Assembly (NCBI GenBank): GCA_937904325.1 | Contig: CALGTK010000208.1 | Location: 1 to 34,800, forward strand | Direction of reading: 5' to 3' | Origin: an uncultured Planctomyces sp. | Lineage (GTDB): Bacteria > Planctomycetota > Planctomycetia > Planctomycetales > Planctomycetaceae | Length of the DNA stretch: 34,800 nt | Shown here: one piece after another, positions 7,733-15,748 of the stretch | Layout: each line of letters begins with the position of its first letter | Position numbering within the stretch: the stretch's first letter is position 1 | Made by a program: the position numbers and the translations under genes | Notes under the pieces: model-generated | Database searches by the model: none | What the model was told of the DNA's origin: nothing | The model's input: the letters and a program-made list of their open reading frames with translations, nothing else

Positions 7733-8563
7733 TCATGCTTCGACGGAGAGGCCGATTTCGTCGGCGACTGATTCTACTTCGCGAGTTGTCAACGTGCTCA
7801 TGCCGTCTGCGAAGCCGACGAGGAGCGACAGGTCGGCGATTCGGTTAATGCGACGCGGAACTCCGCCTGAGAGTTCGTGGATTTCGTCGAGCGCCGATTC
7901 GTCGAACGGCGACTCAGCAACGCCGGCGACTTCAAGGCGGTGGCTGACGTACTCGGCCGTTTCTTCGCGGCTGAATGGTTGGATCAGAGACTTCACGCCA
8001 ATACGTTCGTCGAGTTCGGTCAGTCTGGATAAACGGCTTAGCACACTCGGCTGACCGACCAGCAGGAAGGTGAACGAGTAATCCGAGCGGTAATTAAGCA
8101 GGAGCTGAATCGTTCGGAAGATTTTCTGGTCCTCGATCAGGTGGGCTTCGTCGATGATGATGATGGGGTGACGATCGACTTCTTTGAAGTGGGCCAGACG
8201 TGCTTCCAGCAAACGAAGAGTCGTGTCGAAGCCGATGTCGGCGTTGCGGACGATGGCTTCTTCGGCACCGAGTTCTGCCGCGAGGAATCCAACCAGTTCG
8301 TTCGAAGTCAGATACGGATAGTTGAGCTGGACAAACGGGCCGAACCGTTCATCGCTGTCCTGTAACTCCTGCTTGAACATGCGCAGCAGGAAGGTCTTGC
8401 CGTTTCCCGTATTGCCACACAGAACGGCAGCGCCTTTGTTACTGTCGATAAGGTAGCGCAGTTTCAACAGCGCGGCCTGGTGGGTGCGACTGCGGAAGAA
8501 GAAAGCCGGATCCGAATCACATTCGAACGGCTTGCTGTCGAGGTTCCAGTACTGAGTGTACAT
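7733..8563 (-). CDS. ExeA/GspA-like AAA ATPase
   Basis: 276 residues. The N-terminus MYTQYWNLDSKPFE...DPAFFF is the signature opening of the ExeA/MshM family. Walker A is GNTGNGKT at G50-T57, Walker B is IIIIDEAH at I134-H141, and a sensor-like FLLVGQPSVLSRL stretch follows, then an arginine-rich lid with GGVPRRINRIADLSLL. Length fits a stand-alone ATPase domain; the peptidoglycan-binding C-terminus of Aeromonas ExeA is absent. ExeA-type proteins use ATP to help install type II secretion or pilus machinery through the cell wall, usually with a GspB-like membrane partner. The gene upstream on the same strand (8724-9278) has that kind of layout. The ATG at 8563 matches the conserved N-terminus. 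Role assigned by family; direct T2SS membership is inferred. Confidence 0.88.
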   Translation of the reverse strand: MYTQYWNLDSKPFECDSDPAFFFRSRTHQAALLKLRYLIDSNKGAAVLCGNTGNGKTFLLRMFKQELQDSDERFGPFVQLNYPYLTSNELVGFLAAELGAEEAIVRNADIGFDTTLRLLEARLAHFKEVDRHPIIIIDEAHLIEDQKIFRTIQLLLNYRSDYSFTFLLVGQPSVLSRLSRLTELDERIGVKSLIQPFSREETAEYVSHRLEVAGVAESPFDESALDEIHELSGGVPRRINRIADLSLLVGFADGMSTLTTREVESVADEIGLSVEA

Positions 8564-8723
8564 CGCCTGCCTGTTTCTTTGAGTCGACTGATGGTTTCAA
8601 ATTCGCCGCGATCTGCGACGTCGATGAATCAGATTTTTCAACGAAAGTAACGCGTGCCGTGCAAACACCGCTTGGATTGGCTTGCCAGGTTTCTTTGGTT
8701 GTGGCAAACCAGCCCTGCTGGGT

Positions 8724-9278
8724 TCAACGGGGCTCGATGCTACCGGTCAGCCATACGGCCTGGTTGGCGGTGACTCGAGCACCCACGACTTGCGACGGTG
8801 AATTTTCGAGCTGACTGAATCCGGCTGTTTGAATTGCCGGTTCTGAACGAGGGTCCTTGATAATGATCGGAGTTCCGAAGCTCGGGCTGTCGTTGTCGAA
8901 CGAAGGGTCAAAGTCAGGCGTTGATACGTTTGAGCGATTGAGGAAGCCCGCTTCGCCGCCATAGTTTGGTAACTCAGACGCGGACTCGTCATCGAAGTTG
9001 AAGTCCGGATTGACTCCGCCAGAGCCTGGGTTTGCCGAATCGCTGACGCCGAGTCCGTTGAGTGCGAGCAAGTCCGATTCCAGTTGCTCGTCGGTCAGGT
9101 CTGCATCGACGACCGAATCTGAGCCGGACTGAAATGCCACAACTGTCACAGCGGTGGCCACGCTGAGACAGCCGGCAACGATTAGATTACGACGTCGTCG
9201 TACGAATTCGAGCACGCTTTGTTTAGAGATAGAGGGCTTCTTGGATCTCTTCTTTCGGTTTTTGGGACGCGTGGGCAT
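8724..9278 (-). CDS. Single-pass membrane protein with basic N-terminus and acidic exported region (GspB-like layout)
   Basis: 184 residues; GGAGG four bases before the ATG at 9278. The first 31 residues are very basic (Arg/Lys clusters). One membrane helix follows (about 32-50, NLIVAGCLSVATAVTVVAF), then an acidic, Gly/Asn/Ser/Pro-rich outer region with little expected structure. A short C-terminal segment (VVGARVTANQAVWLTGSIEP) may form a beta hairpin. It lies 160 bp upstream of the ExeA-like ATPase on the same strand. The layout and position are those of GspB/ExeB, the partner of ExeA, but there is no sequence motif I can use to prove homology. It could equally be an unrelated planctomycete envelope protein. 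Confidence 0.6.
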   Translation of the reverse strand: MPTRPKNRKKRSKKPSISKQSVLEFVRRRRNLIVAGCLSVATAVTVVAFQSGSDSVVDADLTDEQLESDLLALNGLGVSDSANPGSGGVNPDFNFDDESASELPNYGGEAGFLNRSNVSTPDFDPSFDNDSPSFGTPIIIKDPRSEPAIQTAGFSQLENSPSQVVGARVTANQAVWLTGSIEPR

Positions 9279-9403
9279 AAAGCCTCCGAGGAAAGACGAT
9301 CAGGTCTCCCCCCAACATCGACAATCGAAGGTGTCGGCCTTGTGGATTTTTACAAATTTAACGACTGGGGGACATTTGCCGGCTGGAAACTCGGAGTATC
9401 GGT

Positions 9404-9455
9404 GAGTACCCGTCCTCGAGCGACGCTCGATTCGGTGGGTTAAGGACGAGTACTT
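9404..9455. promoter_or_regulatory. Long inverted repeat between divergent genes
   Basis: The arms at about 9405-9416 and 9443-9454 are complementary except for one mismatch, and they enclose a second perfect inverted repeat CGAGCG-A-CGCTCG at 9417-9429. It lies 80 bp upstream of the FabI-like gene and about 125 bp from the start of the GspB-like gene, which runs the other way. It could be an RNA structure in the leader of the reductase mRNA, a protein-binding site, or a terminator lacking a T-run. There is no T-tract on either side, so termination is the least likely. Confidence 0.45.
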
Positions 9456-9533
9456 CTCTACGATCCCGCTTGACCGCAAGGGTTATTGCCTCGTGGATAT
9501 TTCTCAATCAATTAATGGGGCTCGCATCCGCCG

Positions 9534-10352
9534 ATGGATTTTCTGCAGGTTTCTGGCCGGAACATTCTGGTCATGGGCGTCGCGAATCGCAAAAGCGTCG
9601 CGTATCACTCGGCGAAGGTCCTGGCCGCCGCCGGCGCGAACGTAATCTTCAGTGTTCGATCAGAACAGCGGCGCGAGGCCGTGCAAAAATTGTTTCCCGA
9701 CGCGCCGTGCTTTCTGTGCGATGTCGAGGATCAGGCCCAGATCGACCGGCTGCGGGACGAGGTGACCGAATTAATAGCTTCTTCGGATGATGACGATGGC
9801 GTTTTGCACGGAATCGTGCATTCGATCGCGTTTGCTGATTACTCGGCTGGGTGGCTGCCGTTTCACGAGACGCCTCGACCAGCGTTTCTGCAGGCGATCG
9901 ATCTGTCGTGTTATTCGCTGATCGCCGTTTCGAATGCATTTCGAGAATTGCTCGACAAAGAGCACGGTAGCGTTGTCACGATCTCGATCTCGACGACTCG
10001 CATGGCGGCGGAAAATTACGGGTACATGGCTCCGGTGAAGGCTGCACTTGATTCGTCGATCTGCTTCCTGGCGAAGGCGTTTTCGAAGTTTTCGACCATT
10101 CGGTTTAACGCCGTTTGTCCTGGACCGCTGAAGTCGTCGGCCTCGGCAGGGATTCCCGGATACGTCGACAGCTATCTCTACGCGGAAGAAGCGACGCTGC
10201 GAAAGAAAGCCGTGCAGACAGGTGAAGTCGCGGACACGGTCGCGTTTCTGCTCAGCCCGAGGTCATCCGGCATCAACTCTCAGGGCATCGTGATCGACGC
10301 GGGCATGTCCACTAACTTTTTCGACGCGGACCTTGTGAATCGCGGGAACTGA
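9534..10352 (+). CDS. fabI: Enoyl-ACP reductase, FabI-like (SDR family)
   Basis: 272 residues, near the usual 255-265 for FabI. The cofactor loop [10 protein letters not shown] (from G15) matches the FabI pattern G-x5-S-x-A, and the catalytic pair fits Y162-x6-K169 ([12 protein letters not shown]). The C-terminus ([27 protein letters not shown]) also fits. The enzyme would reduce trans-2-enoyl-ACP with NAD(P)H in the last step of each type II fatty acid elongation cycle. One oddity: the position matching E. coli Tyr146 (ten residues before the catalytic Tyr) is Ile, and the preceding strand reads ISISTTRM, so this is a divergent member. Another SDR activity remains possible. The ATG at 9534 has no strong ribosome site. 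The stop is four bases before the trmL start, so the two are cotranscribed. Confidence 0.8.
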   Translation: MDFLQVSGRNILVMGVANRKSVAYHSAKVLAAAGANVIFSVRSEQRREAVQKLFPDAPCFLCDVEDQAQIDRLRDEVTELIASSDDDDGVLHGIVHSIAFADYSAGWLPFHETPRPAFLQAIDLSCYSLIAVSNAFRELLDKEHGSVVTISISTTRMAAENYGYMAPVKAALDSSICFLAKAFSKFSTIRFNAVCPGPLKSSASAGIPGYVDSYLYAEEATLRKKAVQTGEVADTVAFLLSPRSSGINSQGIVIDAGMSTNFFDADLVNRGN

Positions 10353-10356
10353 ATTT

Positions 10357-10830
10357 GTGGCCGATCAACCGCTCTTAAACGTCGTGCTCTATCAACCGGA
10401 CATTCCGCAGAACACGGGAAACATTGGCCGCACGTGCGTGGCCGTCGGGGCGAAGCTGTGGCTGATTCGTCCACTCGGGTTTCGGCTGGATGAGAAGCAT
10501 CTTCGTCGGGCAGGGATGGACTACTGGCAGCATCTTGACTGGGAAGCGGTCGACTCGTGGGAAGATGTCCACAATCGGCTACCCGATGCCAACGTCTGGT
10601 GTCTGACCAAGTTTGCGACACGACTAGTGTGGGATGCGGACTTCCAGACGGGCGACATTCTGTTATTCGGCAGCGAGTCGCGAGGGCTTCCTGATCGGAT
10701 TCGGGAAGAGCAGTTGGGCCGGAATCTCAAGCTGCCAATGACAGAGCTCGTCCGGAGTCTCAATCTGGCCAGCACGGCGAATACGGTCGTTTACGAAGCC
10801 GTGCGGCAGTTTGGCGGCCTTCCGGGGTGA
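10357..10830 (+). CDS. trmL: tRNA (cytidine/uridine-34 2'-O)-methyltransferase TrmL
   Basis: 157 residues, the same length as E. coli TrmL. It shows the three SpoU/SPOUT motifs: motif 1 at the N-terminus ([18 protein letters not shown]), motif 2 [11 protein letters not shown], and motif 3 [15 protein letters not shown], where the trefoil knot binds S-adenosylmethionine. The W/Y-rich middle ([11 protein letters not shown]) is also typical. The enzyme methylates the ribose of the wobble base in tRNA-Leu isoacceptors. The start is a GTG at 10357, four bases after the stop of the FabI-like gene, so translation is probably coupled. No active-site residue appears to be missing. Confidence 0.93.
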   Translation: MADQPLLNVVLYQPDIPQNTGNIGRTCVAVGAKLWLIRPLGFRLDEKHLRRAGMDYWQHLDWEAVDSWEDVHNRLPDANVWCLTKFATRLVWDADFQTGDILLFGSESRGLPDRIREEQLGRNLKLPMTELVRSLNLASTANTVVYEAVRQFGGLPG

Positions 10831-10945
10831 TTGTACGTCGTCGTCTCTAAAAGACGTTTCCTTTCGATTCTGCCCGCATTTCGATAAAACGCGACGAATA
10901 AAATTTTGCAAGAACCAACGAAACTCCAGATAATTAAGAGCTGTC

Positions 10946-12871
10946 ATGAGTACTGAAACTGCTGCAACGTTCCCCATCGATTTGTCACAATTCGCGGCTC
11001 TGCCATTGGATCCGTCGAATCCGACGTTGACCGACGAGCAGCGAGCAACTCTGCAGGCCAACATTCAGTTGTGCCGCGATTCGATCATCTTCTTCACCGC
11101 TGTCGCTGACGCCAAAGGGCTGGGCGGTCATACCGGCGGCCCGTACGATACCGTTCCGGAAACCATGATTGCGTATAGCTTTATGCTGAACGCTCAGGCC
11201 GGCGGAATAGATTGCGTCCCTGTCTTCTTCGACGAAGCCGGGCATCGAGTCGCAACTCAGTACCTGATGGCTGCTCTGGAGGGGAACCTTCCTGTCGAGA
11301 AACTGTTGCACTATCGCGAGTACCTCAGCCATCTACCTGGACACCCGGAACGCGATCAGGAGCGAGGAATCAAGTTTTCGTCAGGTCGACTCGGCCATAT
11401 GTGGCCATTCGTTAACGGAGTCGCGATTGCCAACCCTGACAAAGTGACCTTCATGCTGGGTTCTGACGGTTCGCAGATGGAAGGTAACGATGCTGAAGCC
11501 GCTCGGCTGTGTGTCGCTCAGAATCTGAACGTGAAACTGATCATTGACGACAACGACGTCACAATCGCCGGATTCCCATCTGACTACATGCCAGGCTACA
11601 GTGTCGCCAAAACGCTGGAAGGACACGGTGTCACATGCGACATCGGAGACGGCGAAGACCTCGACGGTCTTTATGCTCGTATGTGCAAAGCCGTGACGAC
11701 TCCTGGGCCGTACGCTTTGATCAACCGTCGAAAAATGTGTCCTGGGATCGATGGCCTGGAAGGTTCCAACCACGGCCACGATGTCATCAAAATGGCGACC
11801 GCCATCGACTACCTCGAAAAACGCGGACGCGACAAAGCGGCTGCGTTCCTGAAGTCTGTCGAAAAAGGACCGGGCGGACCGTCGTATCAAGGCTCGACGG
11901 GAGCGGGTAAGAATCGATCGGCGTTCGGAAAGATCGTCAACGCAATTCTGGGTGGAATGTCGGAAGAGGACCGCGTTCGCAAAGTCCGCGTCTTCGACAG
12001 CGACCTGGAAGGCTCATGCGGCCTGGACAGTATCCGTAAGGAGCACCCGGAAGTCGTCGTCCGCGGCGGGATCATGGAACGCGGCAATTTCTCAGCAGCT
12101 GCTGGGTTCGGATTCGAAGAAGGCCGACAGGGCATCTTCGGAACGTTCTCAGCGTTCCTGGAAATGATCGTTTCTGAAGTCACAATGGCTCGGCTGAACA
12201 ATGCCAACGTGCTTAGCCACTTCTCGCACGCCGGTTGCGACGACATGGCTGACAACACGTGCCACTTCGGTCTGAATAACATGTTTGCCGCGAATGGGCT
12301 GCCGGACGAAGGTAAGGATTCGACACGGCTTTATTTTCCGATCGACCAGCACCAGTTCAAAGCGTGTCTGGAGCGAATCTTCGACGATCCGGGTCTCCGG
12401 TTCATTTTCTCGACTCGTTCGGCCGTGCCGGACATCCTCGACGAAAACGACAAGCCGTTTTACGGAGAAGGTTACGAGTTCGTTCCGGGCAAAGACGACA
12501 TTATCCGCGAAGGTACCGCCGGCTACATCGTCTCGTTCGGCGAAACTCTGTACCGAGCCCTCGACGCGGTCATCCAGCTTAAAGAAGATGGTCTCGACGT
12601 CGGCCTGATCGGCAAAGCCACGCTGAACGTCTACGACGAAGAAGTGATGCAGAAACTGGCTGCCGCTCCGCGAGTGCTGGTTGCTGAGTCGTTCAATGTT
12701 TCAACCGGCTTGGGGTCGCGATTTGGCAGCGAGTTGCTGAAACGAGGATTCAAAGGCTCTTTCTCACACATCGGCACGAACAAAGAAGGGTCCGGCGGAT
12801 TGTGGCAGCAGATGGGCTACCAAGGGCTCGATTCAGCCGGGATTCAGGCTGCTGTAACGGAACTCGCTTGA
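10946..12871 (+). CDS. Transketolase-like thiamine-diphosphate enzyme (divergent)
   Basis: 641 residues with the three-part transketolase layout. The N-terminal domain has GGHTGGPYDTVPE in place of the usual GHPGxPLG loop. The ThDP/metal motif starts with GSDGS (172-176) and ends in IIDDND, fitting GDG-x(n)-NDN loosely. The pyrimidine domain has GIMERGNFSAAAGFG with Glu378 as the expected catalytic Glu. The C-terminal domain (GYIVSFGETLYRALDA; VLVAESFNVSTGLGSRFGSELL) is the transketolase C-domain. It probably transfers two-carbon ketol units between sugar phosphates, but the altered substrate loops mean the donor and acceptor are uncertain; a specialised paralog beside a canonical transketolase elsewhere is plausible. 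It is monocistronic as far as can be seen, 115 bp after trmL. Confidence 0.85.
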   Translation: MSTETAATFPIDLSQFAALPLDPSNPTLTDEQRATLQANIQLCRDSIIFFTAVADAKGLGGHTGGPYDTVPETMIAYSFMLNAQAGGIDCVPVFFDEAGHRVATQYLMAALEGNLPVEKLLHYREYLSHLPGHPERDQERGIKFSSGRLGHMWPFVNGVAIANPDKVTFMLGSDGSQMEGNDAEAARLCVAQNLNVKLIIDDNDVTIAGFPSDYMPGYSVAKTLEGHGVTCDIGDGEDLDGLYARMCKAVTTPGPYALINRRKMCPGIDGLEGSNHGHDVIKMATAIDYLEKRGRDKAAAFLKSVEKGPGGPSYQGSTGAGKNRSAFGKIVNAILGGMSEEDRVRKVRVFDSDLEGSCGLDSIRKEHPEVVVRGGIMERGNFSAAAGFGFEEGRQGIFGTFSAFLEMIVSEVTMARLNNANVLSHFSHAGCDDMADNTCHFGLNNMFAANGLPDEGKDSTRLYFPIDQHQFKACLERIFDDPGLRFIFSTRSAVPDILDENDKPFYGEGYEFVPGKDDIIREGTAGYIVSFGETLYRALDAVIQLKEDGLDVGLIGKATLNVYDEEVMQKLAAAPRVLVAESFNVSTGLGSRFGSELLKRGFKGSFSHIGTNKEGSGGLWQQMGYQGLDSAGIQAAVTELA

Positions 12872-12986
12872 TGCTCCGTCGGCGAGACGCACCCTGCGGA
12901 ATATGACAATCAAAAACGCCCGGCCTGGTAATTCTCCACCGGATGTTTTTGTTTGCTGTCAAACCCCCAGCAAACCGAGCGTCGTC

Positions 12987-13256
12987 TTAGATTGGGGCCT
13001 GGAAGCCCATGACCTGGAATCTGGCGAGTTCCATCGGTGTCGGAAGGCGCACGGCGCATATTTGATCGTAAGAAAGAATAACTTTTCGCGTTCCGAACTG
13101 ATCTGGCTTATCCCGTTCCAGCAGCAGCAGTCCGCCCGAAATCATGAACGCCTGAAACGGGATTGCTTCGCCGAACGCAGTGACGACCATGCCTTTTCGC
13201 TCGATCGCGTCGGGCCATCCTTCAAACATGGATTTCCAGGCGGCTGATGTTTCCAT
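12987..13256 (-). CDS. Small conserved hypothetical protein
   Basis: 89 residues; AGGAG a few bases before the ATG at 13256 supports the start. It opens METSAAWKSMFEGWP and continues with alternating hydrophobic strands (GMVVTAFGEAIPFQAFMIS, GLLLLERDKPDQFGTRKVIL, then YDQICAVRLPTPMELARF). That suggests a small beta-rich fold of the SRPBCC or Sm-like size class, although no family is recognised. No signal peptide or membrane helix is present. It ends 115 bp from the transketolase stop (convergent), and the tRNA-Glu terminator separates it from the tRNA, so it needs its own promoter. Function unknown. Confidence 0.7.
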   Translation of the reverse strand: METSAAWKSMFEGWPDAIERKGMVVTAFGEAIPFQAFMISGGLLLLERDKPDQFGTRKVILSYDQICAVRLPTPMELARFQVMGFQAPI

Positions 13257-13303
13257 TTTGCTGCTCCTGATTTTTGAAGTCGCCTGCGTAGAGAATCAGC
13301 ACA

Positions 13304-13340
13304 CAAAAAATGCCCGAGCGTTTTGGTAAGCTCGAGCATT
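13304..13340 (-). terminator. Intrinsic terminator of tRNA-Glu
   Basis: On the minus strand, directly after the tRNA, ATGCTCGAGC pairs with GCTCGGGCAT over ten base pairs (one G-U) around a ten-base loop and is followed by six Ts. This is a textbook Rho-independent terminator for the tRNA transcript. Confidence 0.9.
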
Positions 13341-13346
13341 TCGAGA

Positions 13347-13419
13347 TGACCCCAACGGGATTTGAACCCGTGTTGCTGGCGTGAAAAGCCAGAGTCCTAG
13401 GCCACTAGACGATGGGGCC
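13347..13419 (-). tRNA. tRNA-Glu (anticodon UUC)
   Basis: 73 bases without an encoded CCA. The acceptor stem GGCCCCA pairs with TGGGGTC (one G-U). The anticodon arm is CTGGC-TTTTCAC-GCCAG, placing TTC at positions 34-36. The T arm has CGGGT-TCAAATC-CCGTT, and the D arm contains the usual GTGGCCTAGGAC of tRNA-Glu. It decodes GAA and GAG; charged tRNA-Glu also feeds tetrapyrrole synthesis. It has its own promoter upstream and an intrinsic terminator downstream. Confidence 0.95.
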
Positions 13420-13435
13420 GGCCAGTAGGATGCGT

Positions 13436-13463
13436 ACATTACTTTTCGACGAAGAGGTGTCAA
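13436..13463 (-). promoter_or_regulatory. Sigma-70-type promoter of tRNA-Glu
   Basis: On the minus strand a perfect TTGACA (13463-13458) is separated by 16 bases from TAATGT (13441-13436), which ends 16 bases before the tRNA. The predicted start of transcription leaves a leader of about ten bases. The -10 is weak, the -35 ideal. Confidence 0.6.
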
Positions 13464-13518
13464 CGCTCCAGCGAAACTCTGAGTGAAAAACAAGACTCAC
13501 CCGATTCGGAGGGGCCGG

Positions 13519-13716
13519 TCATTCCGACCGTTCTGGAGTTTCCTGTTGGGTCAGAGTTTGCTCGATAGCCTCATGGATTTCGTGACGGTGGATAGGGATG
13601 TCGCGAGGTGCGTCAATTCCGATCCGCACTCGGTCACCACGGACGTCCACGATCGTGACGACGATCGAGTCGTTGATGACAATCTTTTCGTTCTTTTTTC
13701 GTGACAGAACCAACAT
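13519..13716 (-). CDS. csrA: Carbon storage regulator CsrA
   Basis: 65 residues, opening with the diagnostic [18 protein letters not shown]. The RNA-binding surface is present: the N-terminal LVLSRK strand and [16 protein letters not shown], with the conserved Arg after the His. The last ~12 residues are a polar tail. CsrA dimers bind GGA motifs in mRNA leaders and block or alter translation and decay; in many bacteria they govern carbon storage, motility and biofilm, and the flagellar protein FliW often antagonises them. AGGAG lies five bases before the ATG. A promoter is visible about 85 bases upstream, and the leader contains GGA motifs, one of them within the ribosome-binding site, which fits autoregulation. 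Confidence 0.96.
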   Translation of the reverse strand: MLVLSRKKNEKIVINDSIVVTIVDVRGDRVRIGIDAPRDIPIHRHEIHEAIEQTLTQQETPERSE

Positions 13717-13801
13717 GGCTGTCTCCTGAAGGCAACTCGCGTATCTTTCAGCCTGTCAGAGGCTTCCGAAAGGATGTTCGCTGCCAGCGAATTTCGTGCC
13801 T

Positions 13802-13830
13802 AAATTACCCCCGCTTTTTCAAAACGTCAA
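13802..13830 (-). promoter_or_regulatory. csrA: Sigma-70-type promoter of csrA
   Basis: Minus strand TTGACG (13830-13825), a 17-base spacer, then TAATTT (13807-13802). It points at csrA and gives a leader of roughly 80 bases. The leader holds a small hairpin CTT-TCGG-AAG at 13772-13763 with a GGA, and a second GGA in the AGGAG ribosome site at 13727-13722; both are possible CsrA targets. Confidence 0.6.
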
Positions 13831-13956
13831 GCGCCGGTTTGAAAAGAGCACATTTCACTACGAATTACACACTCTGATAGCTTGAAGAGTTCGCGTGTTC
13901 GACGTCTTTTCACTATTTCGCATCAGACACGAAGATCTTAGACCGGTCAGTTTCCC

Positions 13957-14592
13957 ATGAAGAAACTTAGACGAGCAGTGCTGAGCCGAATTTGTGACGA
14001 TGCGGTGCTCAGCTGTCAGAATTGGACAGAAAACGCGGGATGGAAACGGCGATTTCTGGCGGTGTTACCGATCGATACTCAGCGAGTCTCACGAATGCTG
14101 ATGACTCTCGGAGCAATCCGAAGCATCCTGATCCTTCCTCTGGCTGTCGGAGTCGCGTTAGCCATCACCTGGAGACATAGCGGGAAAATCGAGGTGATTG
14201 ATCCGGTGATTTTCGGAGCAAAGGCTGTCTTCGTTCTGTTGCTACTCCACCAGTGGCGGTTTCTGATTATGCAATCGTACGCTCACTGCAAGTCGGTCAC
14301 ACGGACAATTCTTGACGTCCGGTTGGCCATCGGAGCGATGATTACCGGAATCTGTTTGATGCTGATATCCGGCCGCGACGAGATTTGGTCGACCATAGCG
14401 GCTGGACTTGCCTTTGGCGGAGGCTTGATCGCTCAGACTGTGCAGCGCAGACGTGTACTGAATTCACCAACTGATTTCGTCGTTCAGATGCAGACTCAAA
14501 AGACGACCGCCCAGTGTCAGCAGAACAATCAGCCGTGCCGAGTACGAACTTTCTGGCCCAAACCGGTTGAGCATCCGGAGCCGTTATCGTGA
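13957..14592 (+). CDS. Membrane protein of unknown function, overlapping tilS
   Basis: 211 residues. The first ~48 are soluble, with basic and Cys residues. They are followed by about four membrane helices: IRSILILPLAVGVALAIT, VIFGAKAVFVLLLLHQW, LAIGAMITGICLMLIS, and IAAGLAFGGGLIA. A polar, Gln-rich 45-residue tail closes the protein. No motif links it to a known transporter or enzyme. The stop overlaps the GTG start of tilS by four bases, so the two are translated from one mRNA. Length and hydrophobic pattern would fit a small integral membrane protein with both ends in the cytoplasm. Function not recognised. Confidence 0.65.
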   Translation: MKKLRRAVLSRICDDAVLSCQNWTENAGWKRRFLAVLPIDTQRVSRMLMTLGAIRSILILPLAVGVALAITWRHSGKIEVIDPVIFGAKAVFVLLLLHQWRFLIMQSYAHCKSVTRTILDVRLAIGAMITGICLMLISGRDEIWSTIAAGLAFGGGLIAQTVQRRRVLNSPTDFVVQMQTQKTTAQCQQNNQPCRVRTFWPKPVEHPEPLS

Positions 14593-15638
14593 CTTCGCGT
14601 AACCGATCAACGATTTTTCTGGATGACCTGCGGGCTGGCCTGCGGAAATGCGGCTTTGTTGGCGGTCAGATTCTCGTCGGAGTTTCCGGAGGTGCCGACA
14701 GCGTCGCACTTCTTCGCGGGCTGGCATTCGCGTCAGAGGCCGCCGCAGTTTCGAAGTCAAACCCAAACGATGGTTTTGAGCTGATCGCTGCCCACATCGA
14801 TCACCAGATCCGAGATGACTCGGCGGACGACGCGAACTGGGTTCGTGAATTGACTGAAGGGCTCGGCCGGCGCTGCCGAGTGGAAACTGCAGACATTATC
14901 GCCCGCGTTGCTGAGACTCAGGAATCGATTGAGGAAGCGGCTCGGAAAGCTCGGTACCAAACGCTGGTTCGGATTGCGCAGGAAGAGGGTTGCTCGGCCA
15001 TCGCGGTGGCTCATACGGCTGATGATCAAGCCGAAACTGTACTCCACCACCTGGTCCGCGGAACAAGCGTCACTGGTCTGCGAGGAATGCAATGGGCTCG
15101 TCCGGTTGCCATGCAAACACTCGGAGACAGCGTTCAGCTCATCCGACCGATGCTTGAGATTCGACGATCGGAACTTGAAGAATGGCTGCGTTTGATCGAG
15201 CAGGGCTATCGGACTGACCCAACGAACGTGGACGCTGCCTTGACTCGCAACCGTATCAGGCACGAACTGCTACCGAGTCTCGAACGCAACTTTAATCCAC
15301 AGATTCGCAAGGTACTCGGAACGCTGGCCGGTCACGCTTCAGAAGTCAGCGGCTTACTACGCAGTCTGTCTGCAGAACTGGTCGAACAATCGCTGGTCCA
15401 GCTCTCCGACGATTCGATCCGTATCGACTGCAAACCACTTGCACACCAGCCGCCGCTGTTGATTCGCGAAACGTTGCTGGCTGTCTGGCAACAGGGCGGA
15501 TGGCCGCTCAAACGAATGGGTCATCGCGAGTGGCACAAGTTGTCTCAACTTGTCACGCAGGACAACGGTGGTGCCGTCTCACTTCCTGAATGGATCGAGG
15601 CTCGGCGCCGAGGTCAGTTGCTGGTTCTGACGCGTTAG
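14589..15638 (+). CDS. tilS: tRNA(Ile)-lysidine synthase TilS
   Basis: 349 residues. The ATP-pyrophosphatase loop SGGADS (33-38) follows the strand QILVGV; AAHIDHQIRDDSADDANW and AVAHTADDQAETVLHHLVRG are the other N-type PP-loop motifs, and RPMLEIRRSELEEWL with DPTNVD and RNRIRHELLPSLE complete the family pattern. The enzyme attaches lysine to C34 of tRNA-Ile(CAU), changing its decoding from AUG to AUA and its charging from Met to Ile, and is essential. The C-terminal part is shorter than in E. coli TilS (432 residues), as in many compact TilS proteins. The start is a GTG overlapping the upstream stop. Confidence 0.94.
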   Translation: MTSRNRSTIFLDDLRAGLRKCGFVGGQILVGVSGGADSVALLRGLAFASEAAAVSKSNPNDGFELIAAHIDHQIRDDSADDANWVRELTEGLGRRCRVETADIIARVAETQESIEEAARKARYQTLVRIAQEEGCSAIAVAHTADDQAETVLHHLVRGTSVTGLRGMQWARPVAMQTLGDSVQLIRPMLEIRRSELEEWLRLIEQGYRTDPTNVDAALTRNRIRHELLPSLERNFNPQIRKVLGTLAGHASEVSGLLRSLSAELVEQSLVQLSDDSIRIDCKPLAHQPPLLIRETLLAVWQQGGWPLKRMGHREWHKLSQLVTQDNGGAVSLPEWIEARRRGQLLVLTR

Positions 15639-15748
15639 CAAGAGACGCAATGGCAACGTCAAGCCCGCTGCTCCGTTCCTCTTTCTGAGTTGGAAACCGA
15701 CTAACGCTGTCGCTCTTCGTCGTAAACCTGCACAAAGGATCGGCCAAA

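Noticed and set aside
9471-9502. TTGACC followed by GATATT as a fabI promoter
   Set aside because: Spacing of 20 bases and a poor -10; not convincing.
10842-10858. Short hairpin CGTCT-CTAAA-AGACG after trmL as a terminator
   Set aside because: Only five base pairs and a short interrupted T-run; too weak to call.
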